From Chlorops oryzae (taxonomy: Eukaryota; Arthropoda; Insecta; Diptera; Chloropidae): 64,000 bases of DNA. The notes below the pieces were generated by a model that had not been told where the DNA came from, did no database searches, and saw nothing but the letters and a program-made list of their open reading frames with translations. The translations under genes were made by a program, and so were the position numbers. The stretch covers positions 41,861,725-41,925,724 of the forward strand of contig CM035807.1 in NCBI GenBank assembly GCA_020466095.1, in the 5' to 3' direction. Below are positions 10,988-21,475 of this stretch, one piece after another. Positions within the stretch are counted from its first letter, which is position 1. Each line of letters starts with the position of its first letter.

Positions 10988-11491
10988 GAGCCAATTTCAC
11001 CAAGCATACTTAAGTAAAAATCGTCGTTTAAGTACAGATTTTCTTTTTCATCGACCTAAATGGCAAGTCGAACTTAAGTGATCCATATCGGGCACTTAAG
11101 TAGAGTTTATGCAACTCTGTGTTGTCGTAATGGAAACAGCTGATTTAAAAAGAAAACTATTTATGTATATGGAAACTTGTTTTATTTATCATGTCCTTAG
11201 CTCTTGCGTTAACTTTATCAGTTTGTTTGCACTGAATTATTGACTTCTTGCTTTGAACGCACGCAAGAAGTAAAGCTATATCTTCTTCTGAAAACTTTTT
11301 AGTGAGGACTCCATGTCTTATTTATTTATGTTTTAAATCAGCTGATTACGACGGTGTTGCACTAAAAATAAAAGGTGCTGCCGTACTTCCGCGTAACTAA
11401 ATTTTTTATTTGATGAAACGGGCTGAAACTTAAATGCGTACTTAAGTGCCAATCGGTACTTAAACTTAAATGCCTTTGGTGAAATTGGCTC
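10988..11491. mobile_element. PIF/Harbinger-like MITE with TTA duplication
   Basis: A 504-bp non-coding element starts GAGCCAATTTCACCAA and ends with its reverse complement. It is flanked by TTA at 10985-10987 and 11492-11494. A 3-bp TWA duplication is characteristic of PIF/Harbinger. The ends also share ACTTAAG words. No ORF is present. Confidence 0.75.
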
Positions 11492-11580
11492 TTAGTGTCA
11501 GAATGGACGTATCGGTGTGGTGAAAAATACACACGCAGACGTAAAACCGAGTAGTCCACAAGATCGTGAAATCAAGTATT

Positions 11581-12579
11581 ACACAGTGCGACAATTTTCA
11601 GGTCATCGGCTCGGGCCCAAACCAAACCAATTGCAAATGAAAGTACACATGTGGAATAGTAAAACCTCAACTGGTTTTTGGTTGGCAGGCTACAATTTTT
11701 TTTTACAGTGTATTAAAATTTCGCAATATTGGTCATATACCATACTAAAAAATATGGTAAATCTAGTATAAATAATGATTTTTCTTAAAATTCGTCTGAG
11801 AAGGCTTTTAGTAAAATTCAATGACAAATTTTTTTGTAGAACATTTTAACCCGTTAAACCCCACCGTTATGTGACTATTTAACCCAGTTTTCCAAAAACT
11901 ATTCAAAAGCCTTCTTAAACTGGGTATTAAAGGGTTAATATGTTCCACAAAAATATTCCTTGGAAAATTTCACTAGGGGTTGTCGAAGACATTGAGCACC
12001 TGTGGGTTAAACCTACTTGAGAAAAGCTATATTAATGAAACGGGTGCTTTTTTTTTAGAGCCCAGCTCTTTTTCCACCAAAAACAACTCCGAGTTTTATT
12101 TGATATAGAATACATGAAATACACCAGTTAAATTTTGTTACACTTTTCTCAAGTAGGTTTAACCCATAGGTGCTCAATGTCTTTGACAACCCCCAGTGAA
12201 ATTTTCCAAGGAATATTTTTGTGGAACATATTAACCCTTTAATACCCAGTTTAAGAAGGCTTTTGAATAGTTTTTGGAAAACTGGGTTAAATAGTCACAT
12301 AACGGTGGGGTTTAACGGGTTAAAATGTTCTACAAAAAAAATTTTCATTGAATTTTACTAAAAGCCTTCTCAGACGAATTTTAAGAAAAATCATTATTTA
12401 TACTAGATTTACCATATTTTTCAGTATGGTATATGACCAATATTGCGAAATTTTAATACACTGTAAAAAAAAATTTTAGCCTGCCAGACCAAAAACCAGT
12501 TGAGGTTTTACTATTCCACATGTGTACTTTCATTTGCAATTGGTTTGGTTTGGGCCCGAAAATTTCTGTCGCACAGTGT
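11581..12579. mobile_element. 1-kb foldback element
   Basis: Two arms of about 440 bp (11581-12027 and 12143-12579) are inverted copies of each other around a loop of about 115 bp. Outer ends read ACACAGTGCGACA and, complemented on the right, ACACTGTGCGACA. The left arm has an extra 12 bases near 11600. No coding region is present and a target duplication is not evident. The superfamily is unassigned. Confidence 0.75.
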
Positions 12580-12599
12580 TACAGTATGGGAAAGCCTGT

Positions 12600-13600
12600 C
12601 AAAATGCTATATGGCTCCCAATGCTGTGATGAAGTTGAGTAAAAATCAGCTGACTGTCAAAAATAAGTCGAAGAATTTGCGCTTTTTAAACATGCCTAAA
12701 CATTATATTATGACCCTTTTTAGCAAAAATTGAAGTTGCAAACAACAAAGTAGAGATGCTCCTTCATTTTGGACTACATTTGAGCATCTGCGACCCTCGC
12801 AAATCAGTATTCAATATTGCATTTAAATTGAACGATTTCGTCAGCGATGAACAAATACTCTAAGCACAAAGCTTTTATCGATACTGAACCGAGTACTCAA
12901 ACGAATTCTTAAAACAAAATAAAACTAAAAAAAGCAATATTAATTGGTTTTAGCAAGATAATTTCGACATTAAAGGGATTTATATTTTTTTGAAATGCAT
13001 GTTTCAAAATTAAAAAAGTGAGGGTGTTATAGTAAAGCGAACCTGACCATAGAATACCCTACGCAGATAAACCGCTATATATTTTTTAATCGGAGGCTAA
13101 AACTACGCTCAAATTCCTTATTTCATAAAAATATATCGGTAAATTGTGACTACACAATTCAGATGATTTTTGAGGCAGAACCTAGTGCTGGAGGTACCCT
13201 TTAAAATCGTCCGATGAATTCAATTTTTGAAGAGGGTGTCAACGATTATAAAAGAAGTCTATATGCTGTCTTTGGTACAAGCGCTATCTGAATTTTGGGT
13301 GTAAGATTCAATTTTCCAATAACGCCTTTTGGCGCTCCCAATTTTTTGATTATTTTGTTTATTTACTGAAAATAACGGTTAATTTGTATTTTTAGGTTTC
13401 CATAACTAAACATAAAATAAATTTTGAGTTTCATTGGGAAGACTTTAAAAAATCTAAGCTAGGACCTGTTTGCAGTATATTGAAATACATTCTTTAATTG
13501 GAATGGAGTTATCATAAATAATTTTTTTTATATTATTATAGCTTATTTCTTTAAAAAAAAAGGATACAAGTTTATAAAAGTCTCATTTCTAAAAGCTTAG
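12600..13600. other. Interval without recognisable gene; contains a dispersed repeat at 13030-13200
   Basis: No coding region is supported. Around 13090-13200 the sequence has TAATCGGAGGCTAAA, then CCTAGTGCTGGAGG. A related order (TAATCGGAGGCTTAAA, then CCTAGTACTGGAG) recurs at 42870-42970, so this is a low-copy dispersed repeat. Confidence 0.4.
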
Positions 13601-13602
13601 CG

Positions 13603-13822
13603 TTAAAATTCTAGTCGGTAACTATTTTCACCATCGATTTGCTCTATTGACTCGTTACATTCAGCTCCATGGATGCCACGTTCACGTCTAAATGAAACCA
13701 GACCAAAAACTCGGAAATCACTTTTTTGCAGTCCGTGAATTTTTCTAATAATAAAAAGCAAAAATAAATGTTAAAAGAAAATCTACAGTTTAAAATGGTA
13801 TAAAAAAACTAATGTACTTGCC
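13603..13822 (-). CDS. Possible terminal exons of an unidentified gene (minus strand)
   Basis: The minus strand has an open last exon, 13744-13603, preceded by a polypyrimidine-rich acceptor ending TTATTATTAG. It ends in TAA and reads IHGLQKSDFRVFGL, then GENSYRLEF. Upstream, an open stretch ending LLSSLEI reaches a donor-like AG|GCAAGT at 13822/13821. Joining across this 77-nt GC-AG intron keeps the frame. A GT donor four bases further would put the last exon in another frame that is also open for about 30 codons, so the choice is uncertain. The upstream exon runs into the inverted-repeat block at 13954. I do not recognise the protein. It could be the tail of a host gene or an old transposon gene. 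Confidence 0.3.
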
Positions 13823-13953
13823 TAATTTCTAGAGACGACAGCAATGCCCAAAGAGGCATCGTGGTGGATTGCCTGGTATGCCGTGTGGTTGGTGTTGCCT
13901 TTGGTGAAGTGCCTATTAGCTTTGTTGAATTGCCTATTAGTTTGTTTCTCAAA

Positions 13954-14848
13954 GCCAGTACACAAAGGCAGCGAAATTCATTGGCGGAATTGAGGCTGAA
14001 TAAATTGTATTTCCGCGAAGGAATGTCAGATTGACAGATACCATAGGGCGGTAAATTTGAATACAAATACATGAGCTGTTTGAAGCGTAATAATTTTATA
14101 ATTCGAACTCAGTATAACCGTTCACCATTACTTTACGATGGATTCAGCTGCTGAAACCTAGTACACAAAGGCAGCGGAATTTGACATTCCATATAAAAAT
14201 GTATGGGACAATTCCGTCGCGGAATGCAAAGAAATTGAAACTCCAATTAATTCCTTCGGCTAGTACACAAGAGTGAAAAAAGAGCGGACGAATTTGACAT
14301 AGCGTTTTCTTTTTGTTTTAATTGTCGACAGATGGCGCTGAAGCGAATTTCTTCGCCATTAATTGGCCGAGTTGAATTAATTGCGAAGGAATTTTGACAT
14401 TAGCAGCTGAATCCATCGGAAAGTAATGGTGAACGGTTATACTGAGTTCGAATATTAAAATTATTACGCTTCAAACAGCTCATGTATTTGTATTCAAATT
14501 TACCGCCCTATGGTATCTGTCAATCTGACATTCCTTCGTGGAAATACAATTTATTCAGCCTCAATTCCGCCAATGAATTTCCCTGCCTTTGTGTACTGGC
14601 TTTAATGTCAAAATTTATTCGCAATTAATTCAACTCGGCCAATAAATGGCGAAGAAATTCGCTTTAGCGCCATCTGTCGACAATTAAAACAAAAAGAAAA
14701 CGCTATGTCAAATTCCTCCGCTCTTTTTTCACTCTTGTGTACTAGCCGAAGGAATTAATTGGAGTTTCAATTTCTTTGCATTCCGCGACGGAATTGTCCC
14801 ATACATTTTTATATGGAATGTCAAATTCCGCTGCCTTTGTGTACTAGC
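13954..14848. repeat. Inverted-repeat block ordered a-b-a'-b'
   Basis: Segment a (13954-14157) is the reverse complement of a' (14401-14600), and segment b (14158-14400) is the reverse complement of b' (14601-14848). Segments a and b both start with GTACACAAAGGCAGCG, and the ends of a' and b' carry its complement. A related internal GTACACAAGAG copy occurs in b and b'. Two MITE copies inserted in or recombined with each other could create this order. No ORF is present. Confidence 0.8.
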
Positions 14849-15081
14849 TTTCATACTGTAATACTTGCGTGAAATATTTAACTCTTTGATCAGAGTAGCC
14901 TTTGATAATGATTTCAGAATTAAAGGCTCAGTTACTCTTGATTGAAAGTAACTTAACTATACTTATTCAATCAGCTGACTTCATATGTTAAGAACATTTT
15001 GTATGGGAGCAGTAACTGATTACTCAACTTGACTTAAGATAAGAATCTGTGGAAAACAGATTTCAATAAGTTAAGTTAAGT

Positions 15082-17369
15082 TGTACGGATCTGGTTTTCC
15101 CAGCCGGGGTTGATGTCTCAGTTGAGTTACCAGGGGTTCTTTCTCTTACAAAAAATTTATTGTTTGTACTTTTTGTCTAAAAGAAACTCAAGGGGTTTGA
15201 ACGGTGAAAAGATGTTATTAAAGGAAGATGTGTGCGTCCCTTCTTTAAGGCGACGGCCCACGGAAGATGACGACGGATCCGCTATCTGGCAGCAACACCA
15301 GGGTGAATTAAAAGAACAATTGACTAACAGCTAAATAAAATAAAGTTTATTCTTATCCCTAAATTACACGTGTTATTTCTTATAGCTAAATTATGACTGG
15401 GGTCTCATTTATTTCCTGTGGAAATAGATTTTATTACTTTAATAGTATGGCCGTATACCTATAGATACAAAATATGTATGAACTAATTCCGGACTAACCT
15501 AAACTCCTAATCCTTCGATATACTTTCGATCAAATACTTGCACGGGAACAGTTTTCCCTTCAGTCGACAATCTCGGCCCTCGCGTGCAACTCTGTCGCGT
15601 GGGACATATTATTTCCTCGTCGGCCCATAAACTACCAATTTGGTCAGTTACGTTGTTAACCCTGCTGAGACACCCGAGGGTCGTCACTCTGACCGCGGTC
15701 ACCGAGCTAACTTTTTGGCGTCTCGCCGTTCGTAAATCTACCACCGACTCACGATTGTAAGTAGATTTGATTGAGCGTGTCGGAATTTCCCACAACGTTC
15801 CACAGAATCTACCACCGACTAACCTATTAGGTAGGTTAGATCCAGTGCGAGGGGATTTTTTTACGACGCTCCCCAAAATCTACCACTGTTTAAATGTTCT
15901 TATGTCGTATTTGACTGAGCGCGATGGGATTTTCGCAACGCTCCACAAAATCTACCCCTGCCGAATTACTCTTGTGTAAAATTGGACTGAGTGCGATGGG
16001 ATTCTCACAACGATCCACAAAATCTACCCCTGCCGAATTACTCTTGAGTAGATTTGGACTGAGTGCGATGGGATTCTCACAAAGATCCACAAAATCTACC
16101 CCGGCCGAATTACTCTTGTGTAGAATTGGATTGAGCGCGATTGGATTCTCACAACGCTCCACAAAATCTACCACCGTCTAGATGTTCTTATGTAGAATTT
16201 GACTGAGCGCGATTGTACTCTCACAACGCTCCACAAAATCTACCACTGCCGAAAACTATTATGTAAAATTTGACTGAGCGCGATGGGATTTTCGCAACGC
16301 TCCACAAGATCTACCCCTGCCGAATTACTCTTGTGTAGAATTGGACTGAGTGCGATGGGATTCTCACAACGATCCACAAAATCTACCACTGTCGAAAAAC
16401 TATTATGTAAAATTTGACTGAGCGCGATGGGATTTTCGCAACGCTCCACAAGATCTACCCCTGCCGAATTACTCTTGTGTAGAATTTGGACTGAGCGCGA
16501 TTGGATTTTCACAACGCTCCACAAAAATCTACCACTGTCTAACTACTATTTTGTTTCAACCGAACTAATCAATGTTCGCAATTTTTCTTTAAAAAAAAAC
16601 CTTTCAACTCACATGGACCTGCTGCCGATATGCCTTTGGGAATTCCCCGCCGTTCCTACGTTGCCGTTCGCCGAAATCACTCCGCTCGCCTCCTCGCTTG
16701 GCTCTGTCACCTCCTTGGGGACTTCGGTTTCGACTTAGTAATAAACGGGTGGTCACTCCGACAAAATCTTTGGGTTATTCTCCGAATGACGACGTCTGCT
16801 TTAGGAACTTTTGTGTCGGCTTTCCCGGATGGGATTCTACGACCCCGATGCTTCTCGATTTAGATTCTGTTCCGGAGTCCACGTTTCCTTTTCGCTCTGC
16901 GGTCTGCTCTCGTGCGCTTTTCCAATGCACATCTGCACGCGTCGCTGTCTCCCAGAAAAGTGAACGATCGTTTCTCATTTCCGTCGCTTCGATATCTTCT
17001 CCTGTGTCTGTTTCGTTATAATCGATGGTTATCGATTTCACATTAGGCACCCGTCACACTGCTTGATATTACTGCGGGTTTCGCCTCGCCAGGCTATCGG
17101 AGGGCTACACGCGAGTGCGTCAATTGTCGCCGTCTTCATAATACAAAGGTTTCAGCTACTTATAAATTAAACAATTTTGTTGCTCGTTCTACGGCTTTTT
17201 CAACTTAATTCTAAGAAAACAATGAACGAAAGGAAAACTTAAACTAAATGTAAATAAAACTGGCTTCGTGCTTAATGCTAATAATAATAAAAAATTAAAA
17301 AAATGTAATTTCTCCCAGTGCCTTCTGGTTCGACCGTCGTTCGGGGCTGTCTACTGTGAGGACTCCTCA
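15082..17369 (-). repeat. 3' LTR of the Osvaldo/Ulysses-like element
   Basis: On the minus strand it starts TGAGGAGTCCTCACAG next to the polypurine tract and ends CCAGATCCGTACA. It is 2288 bp. Short ORFs in it (for example 15876-15499) are shared with the other LTR but have no family features, and I regard them as incidental. An AATAAA-type stretch occurs near 15340. Confidence 0.88.
15725..16545. repeat. 72-bp minisatellite inside the 3' LTR
   Basis: About 11 imperfect copies repeat with a period near 72 bp. The shared core is GCGATGGGATT, then CACAACGCTCCACAAAATC, then TACC. Because 72 is a multiple of three, long frames stay open on both strands. The array is present at the same place in the other LTR (23035-23850). 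Confidence 0.85.
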
Positions 17370-17383
17370 CACCCCCCCTCACT
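17370..17383 (-). promoter_or_regulatory. Polypurine tract
   Basis: The minus strand reads GTGAGGGGGGGTG directly before the 3' LTR. This is the expected position and composition of the plus-strand DNA primer. Confidence 0.75.
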
Positions 17384-17399
17384 TTAGAACGGGTGTACT

Positions 17400-17879
17400 T
17401 CACCCGTCCGTCCACCGTCTTGATGAGCCGATATCGCCAGCCGCGGCTGCTGATGGAGACCCCCGGTTCGTTCTAGCGTCTGGATCGTCTCCCATTTCGT
17501 CACTCTCGTCGGAGGTGCGAGACTTCGCCTCCGATTCAGGGCCCGCTGGGTTGCTGACTTCCTCCCTGCTTGGCCCCGGTTCCGTGCTGTCTTGAAACCA
17601 AACTCGCCCCAGCTCCTCTTCGACAGGTATTTCTCGGGCCCACGCCGGTGGGGGAGGGGTAGAGGCGTCGAGGCCCTCCTCTTCATCCCACTCTTCCTCG
17701 CTCGTGGACCATTCTGCACTATGGGCTTCCCACCTCCGTTTCCGATTCACAGCTCCCGGCCGTTCCGACATTTGGCAGGGTCGCTTCGTTCGAACGTTGC
17801 GGGAATCTGAAAGTACATGAACAGACACAATTAGACACACCGAAAGTGTTGGTTGCGAAGTAACAGCAAAGGCAATCAC
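17400..17879 (-). CDS. Third ORF of the Osvaldo/Ulysses-like element, unknown function
   Basis: This 159-residue ORF follows pol and ends near the polypurine tract, the position where some LTR elements carry an env-like gene. It starts with a moderately hydrophobic segment (MIAFAVTSQPTLSVCLIVSV), which could be a signal or the result of reading into a non-coding leader. The rest is highly acidic and rich in Ser, Glu and Pro. No transmembrane anchor, furin-like site or known domain is visible, and it is too short for a normal envelope protein. It may be the second exon of a spliced product. I do not recognise it. Confidence 0.45.
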   Translation of the reverse strand: MIAFAVTSQPTLSVCLIVSVHVLSDSRNVRTKRPCQMSERPGAVNRKRRWEAHSAEWSTSEEEWDEEEGLDASTPPPPAWAREIPVEEELGRVWFQDSTEPGPSREEVSNPAGPESEAKSRTSDESDEMGDDPDARTNRGSPSAAAAGDIGSSRRWTDG

Positions 17880-17986
17880 AACAGATATTCTACTCGCTCT
17901 CTGTATTTTTTTTTATTTTTTTTTTTTTTTTTTTTTCATTTAAAGTCTACTTCTTCACAGACATCACACTCTACTCGTCTACGTTT

Positions 17987-20900
17987 CTATACTACTTGCG
18001 ACACTTCCGTCGCCGCCGGGTCAGGAGACCCGGGTTGACATGTCCCTCCGTCCTGAAAGGCTTTCAGGTCCTCTATGTGGGCCCTTTTCGTTTTCTTCTG
18101 GCCTGCTTGGGTCAGTTCCACGATGACAGGAGAGATAAAACGTTTGACGGTGTATGGCCCGTCAAATTTCGGCGCTAATTTCGCGTTAAACCCGTCGATC
18201 GCGCTGGATAATGGGTGGGTTTTAACTAAAACAAATGTGCCGACCTCTGGCTTCCACTCTCGTCGCCTTAAGTTGTAGCTTTTTGCTTGTTCCTGGTGTG
18301 CTAACACTAGATTCTGTTGCACCATCCTCCAGATCTCCTTAAACCTCTCACCGCTCTCTTTTCTGGGCTGAGCTGCCTCCCCCTCATCGTTCTCGGACTC
18401 GCCATCTGCTCCCTGTGTTGGAAGAGAATTAAAAGCCCTACCTCCGGTTTGCCCTACCTCATCAAATAATTGGCCTGGAAGCCGTAACTCACGATCCTGT
18501 ATGATAAATGCGGGGCTGAGCCCTGGTGACGTCGCTACACTACTATTAAGAGCTAACAATAGTTCTGGCAGGAATTCATCCCACCTGTTCTGGCACCCAT
18601 CCGTATAGGACGCTATCATTGTTTTTAGCGTTCTATTCACTCGCTATGTCGGGTTTTCCTGGGGTGTATACGGCGCTGTGAGTCGATGGTTAGTTCCCCA
18701 GTCCGACAGCATCTTTTTAAAAGCCTTGCTAGTAAACTGCGTCCCGTTGTCGGTGGTGAAAACTCGCGGGACCCCAAAACGCCCTAAAACTCGTTCTCGC
18801 ACGGCTCGAACCGTGTTTTTGGTGGAGGCTTTCCTCATCGGCACTGCTTCTACCCACTTCGAAAACTTGTCGACCAACACGAGCAACACGGTGTTTCCTC
18901 TCTTTGACCGCGGGAGTGGCCCAATAAAATCGGCGCTGACCACCTCCCACGGCCCCTGTCGCAACAAAGTGTGCATTCGCCCGGCCGGTTTTCTTTGATC
19001 TGGCTTAAACTGCTGACATATCTTACATTTCCGTACATACTCACGCACGTCGCGGTACATACCTGGCCATTGGTACCGTAGACAGACTCTAGCCACCGTC
19101 TTTCGCATGCCCAAGTGTCCCGCGGTTATTTCATCGTGGCTCTCTCGAAGTATCCGCTCTCGCCACGGCTTCGGAACGCACAATTTCCAGGCATTCTCCG
19201 GAGCTCCCATTACTGCTGGCACATGTCGGTACACCTGTCCATTCTCCAACCTATACTCCGGCACCAGTTTGGGACGGGCTATCAGCTTTTCCTTCAGGCC
19301 TGCCACCCATGGGCACTCCGCGGCTCCCCCTGCGTCTATAGCAGCCAAATCTTCCAACGGCTGTCTCGACAGCGTGTCTGCGACCACGTTCAACTTCCCT
19401 CGGCGATACTCTACGTCGTATTGAAATTGTTGGATTTCCAGCGCCCACCTCGCTATTCGGCCGGCCGGGCTTTGGATGGAATTAAGCCATTTCAATGATA
19501 GGTGGTCCGTGACGATTGTAAATCTGTATCCTTCTAGGTATTCTCGCATTTTGCGCACAGCCCAAACGATCGCCAGACACTCTTTTTCTGTGGGCGAGTA
19601 GTTCTTCTCGGCGGCATTTAGGCTGCGACTCGCGTATGCTATTACTTTTTCCTCCCAGTCGGCGAACTGTGTCAACACTGCTCCTACGCCGTAGTCGCTG
19701 GCATCCGTCTGCAATATGAACCTCTGCGTGAAATCCGGACACGCAAGGATCGGAGCCGCCGTCAATCTTCGTTTCAGCTCATCGACCGCGCTCTGTTGTG
19801 CCTCACCCCACTGGAACTTCACGCCCTTTTTTAAAAGATGGGTCAACGGCTGCACCACGCTTGAGAAATCCTCCACGAACCGCCGATACCAAGACGTCAT
19901 TCCTAGTAATTGGCGTACCTCTTTGACGGTCTGTGGCGCCTTGATAGCCTGTATGGCCGACACCTTTTCCGGGTCGGTGTGGATGCCCTTCTCGCTTATG
20001 ATATGGCCGAGATACCGCAACTCCTTCTTAAAGAAAACACACTTCTCTATATTCAATTTCAAATTAGCTTCTCGCAGTCGCCTCAGGACCTCGCTGAGGT
20101 TTCGTTTGTGTTCCTCTAGGTTCCTTCCGATAACCACGATGTCGTCCAAGTAGGCGAAGGCGTAGGTGTCCAAATCCGGTCCAAGCACTCGATCAAGTGC
20201 CCGCTGAAAAGTGGCCGGTGCTGAATGGAGGCCAAACGGCATCACTCGCCACTGAAATAGGCCCCTTCCCGGCACTGTGAATGCGGTATATTGGCGGCTT
20301 TCTGGAGAGACTGGAATTTGCCAATATCCATTCTTTAAGTCGAGGGTCGTGATATACTTTGCGTCCCGCAGCTTCTCCAAAATGAAATTAATCCTGGGCA
20401 GCGGATAAGCATCCGGAATCGAATGTGCATTTATCTTACGAAAATCGATGCACAATCGCCACGCATCTGGCTTTTTCCGCACTAACACGATGGGGGAGCT
20501 ATCGGGGCTCTTTGACGGTTCGATACATCCTTTTTCTAAGAGCTCGTCGACCTCCTGGTAGATAACCGCTTGTTTCACCGGATTATAGGTATAATACCGT
20601 TGCTTAATCGGGGTGTCGTCCTTCATTCGGATGCGATGCTCAGTAATGTTTGATACTCCTCTCAGGGTGCTGAACTTCTCCACTTCCTTACTCACGAAGT
20701 CGGCGACCTCTTCTTCTTCGGACCGAGGCTCACGGGTAACCGCGTTTCCATGCGCCGGTGGCTCGCTTCTACGTTGCTGTGGTGGGGTAAGTCGGATCAC
20801 TCCGGCACCCAATCTTAATTCCGCCTGGACCGCCGTCAGGAAATCCATACCGAGAATAACATCGTCCACGGCATCGGGCATAACCAGGATTTTTAGCTGG

Positions 20901-21475
20901 GCTGCTTGATCGCCCACTCGTACATTCACATTTATGGCCTCTGCTACCGCCGTTGGTGATCTGTCGGCTAGATGCACCACGACCCTCGCGGCCTCCGCTT
21001 TCGTACCTGTTCGTACAATATGTGCTACCTTCTCTCGAATAAAACTCCTAGTGGCTCCCGTATCGATGACGGCGCTCAACAACTTCCCGTCCAGCCATGC
21101 TTCGGCTTGGATACGTCGACCGTCCGTTGACATGAACGGCTTTATACGTTTTGATTCGGGGATCGCGTCTCGTCGGTCAGACCTCCCCGTGGACTCTGAG
21201 GACTTGGTTCGTTTCCCGCGCGGCAACAGTCTCTGGTCTCTACATTTCTTCGTCCACAGAGCCTGCAAAATCGCGCGATTGCGTTTGGACAATCCCTCCT
21301 TGAATGTCCGTCCAACCCACAACGGAAACATGCCGTCCGCACGTTTATCTTCTCGGTTTCGCCGCTCGTGACCTGAGCGAAAGACACGCTCTTCTTTGGT
21401 GGAGTGGGGGGCGCCGCTTTCACCCCGTCTCGCAGCATGGACGTCGTCCCCATGTCCTCCTGCACCCGTTCCCAT
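17987..21475 (-). pseudogene. Pol polyprotein (protease, RT, RNase H, integrase) with one in-frame stop
   Basis: The frame is open from 21475 to 18644, has a TAG at 18646-18644, and stays open in the same frame to 17987. Domains in order are: protease with DTGATRSF (about residue 138), reverse transcriptase with the catalytic YLDD near 20141-20155, RNase H with DASDYGVGAV, and integrase. The integrase has an HHCC zinc finger (GHLGMRKTV, CKICQQF), catalytic aspartates in SADFIGPL and TTDNGTQF, and a C-terminal module with FDGPY. The stop lies just where the integrase catalytic glutamate is expected (after PQENPT), consistent with a one-base GAG to TAG change. Pol is in the -1 frame relative to gag and overlaps it by about 330 nt, so translation would need -1 frameshifting. 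Confidence 0.9.

Noticed and set aside
11581..12579. CACAGTG-like ends resembling Transib or RAG heptamers
   Set aside because: Left and right ends differ (CACAGTG versus CACTGTG), no 5-bp duplication is present, and no nonamer or transposase is seen. Seven bases are not enough.
15077..15081. AAGT as a certain target duplication of the Osvaldo/Ulysses-like element
   Set aside because: On the right AAGT starts two bases outside the LTR, so it does not fit unless the LTR end is redefined. It is left unresolved.
15499..15876. 125-residue ORF conserved in both LTRs (also at 22807-23184)
   Set aside because: Both LTRs are copies made in one reverse-transcription event, so conservation does not show coding. 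No family features are visible.
15890..16524. Repetitive ORFs on both strands in the LTR array
   Set aside because: They follow automatically from a 72-bp period without stops. I report the array as a repeat and do not call a protein.
17400..17879. Calling the third ORF an envelope gene
   Set aside because: It is too short, and no anchor, cleavage site or cysteine pattern is visible. It is therefore left as unknown.
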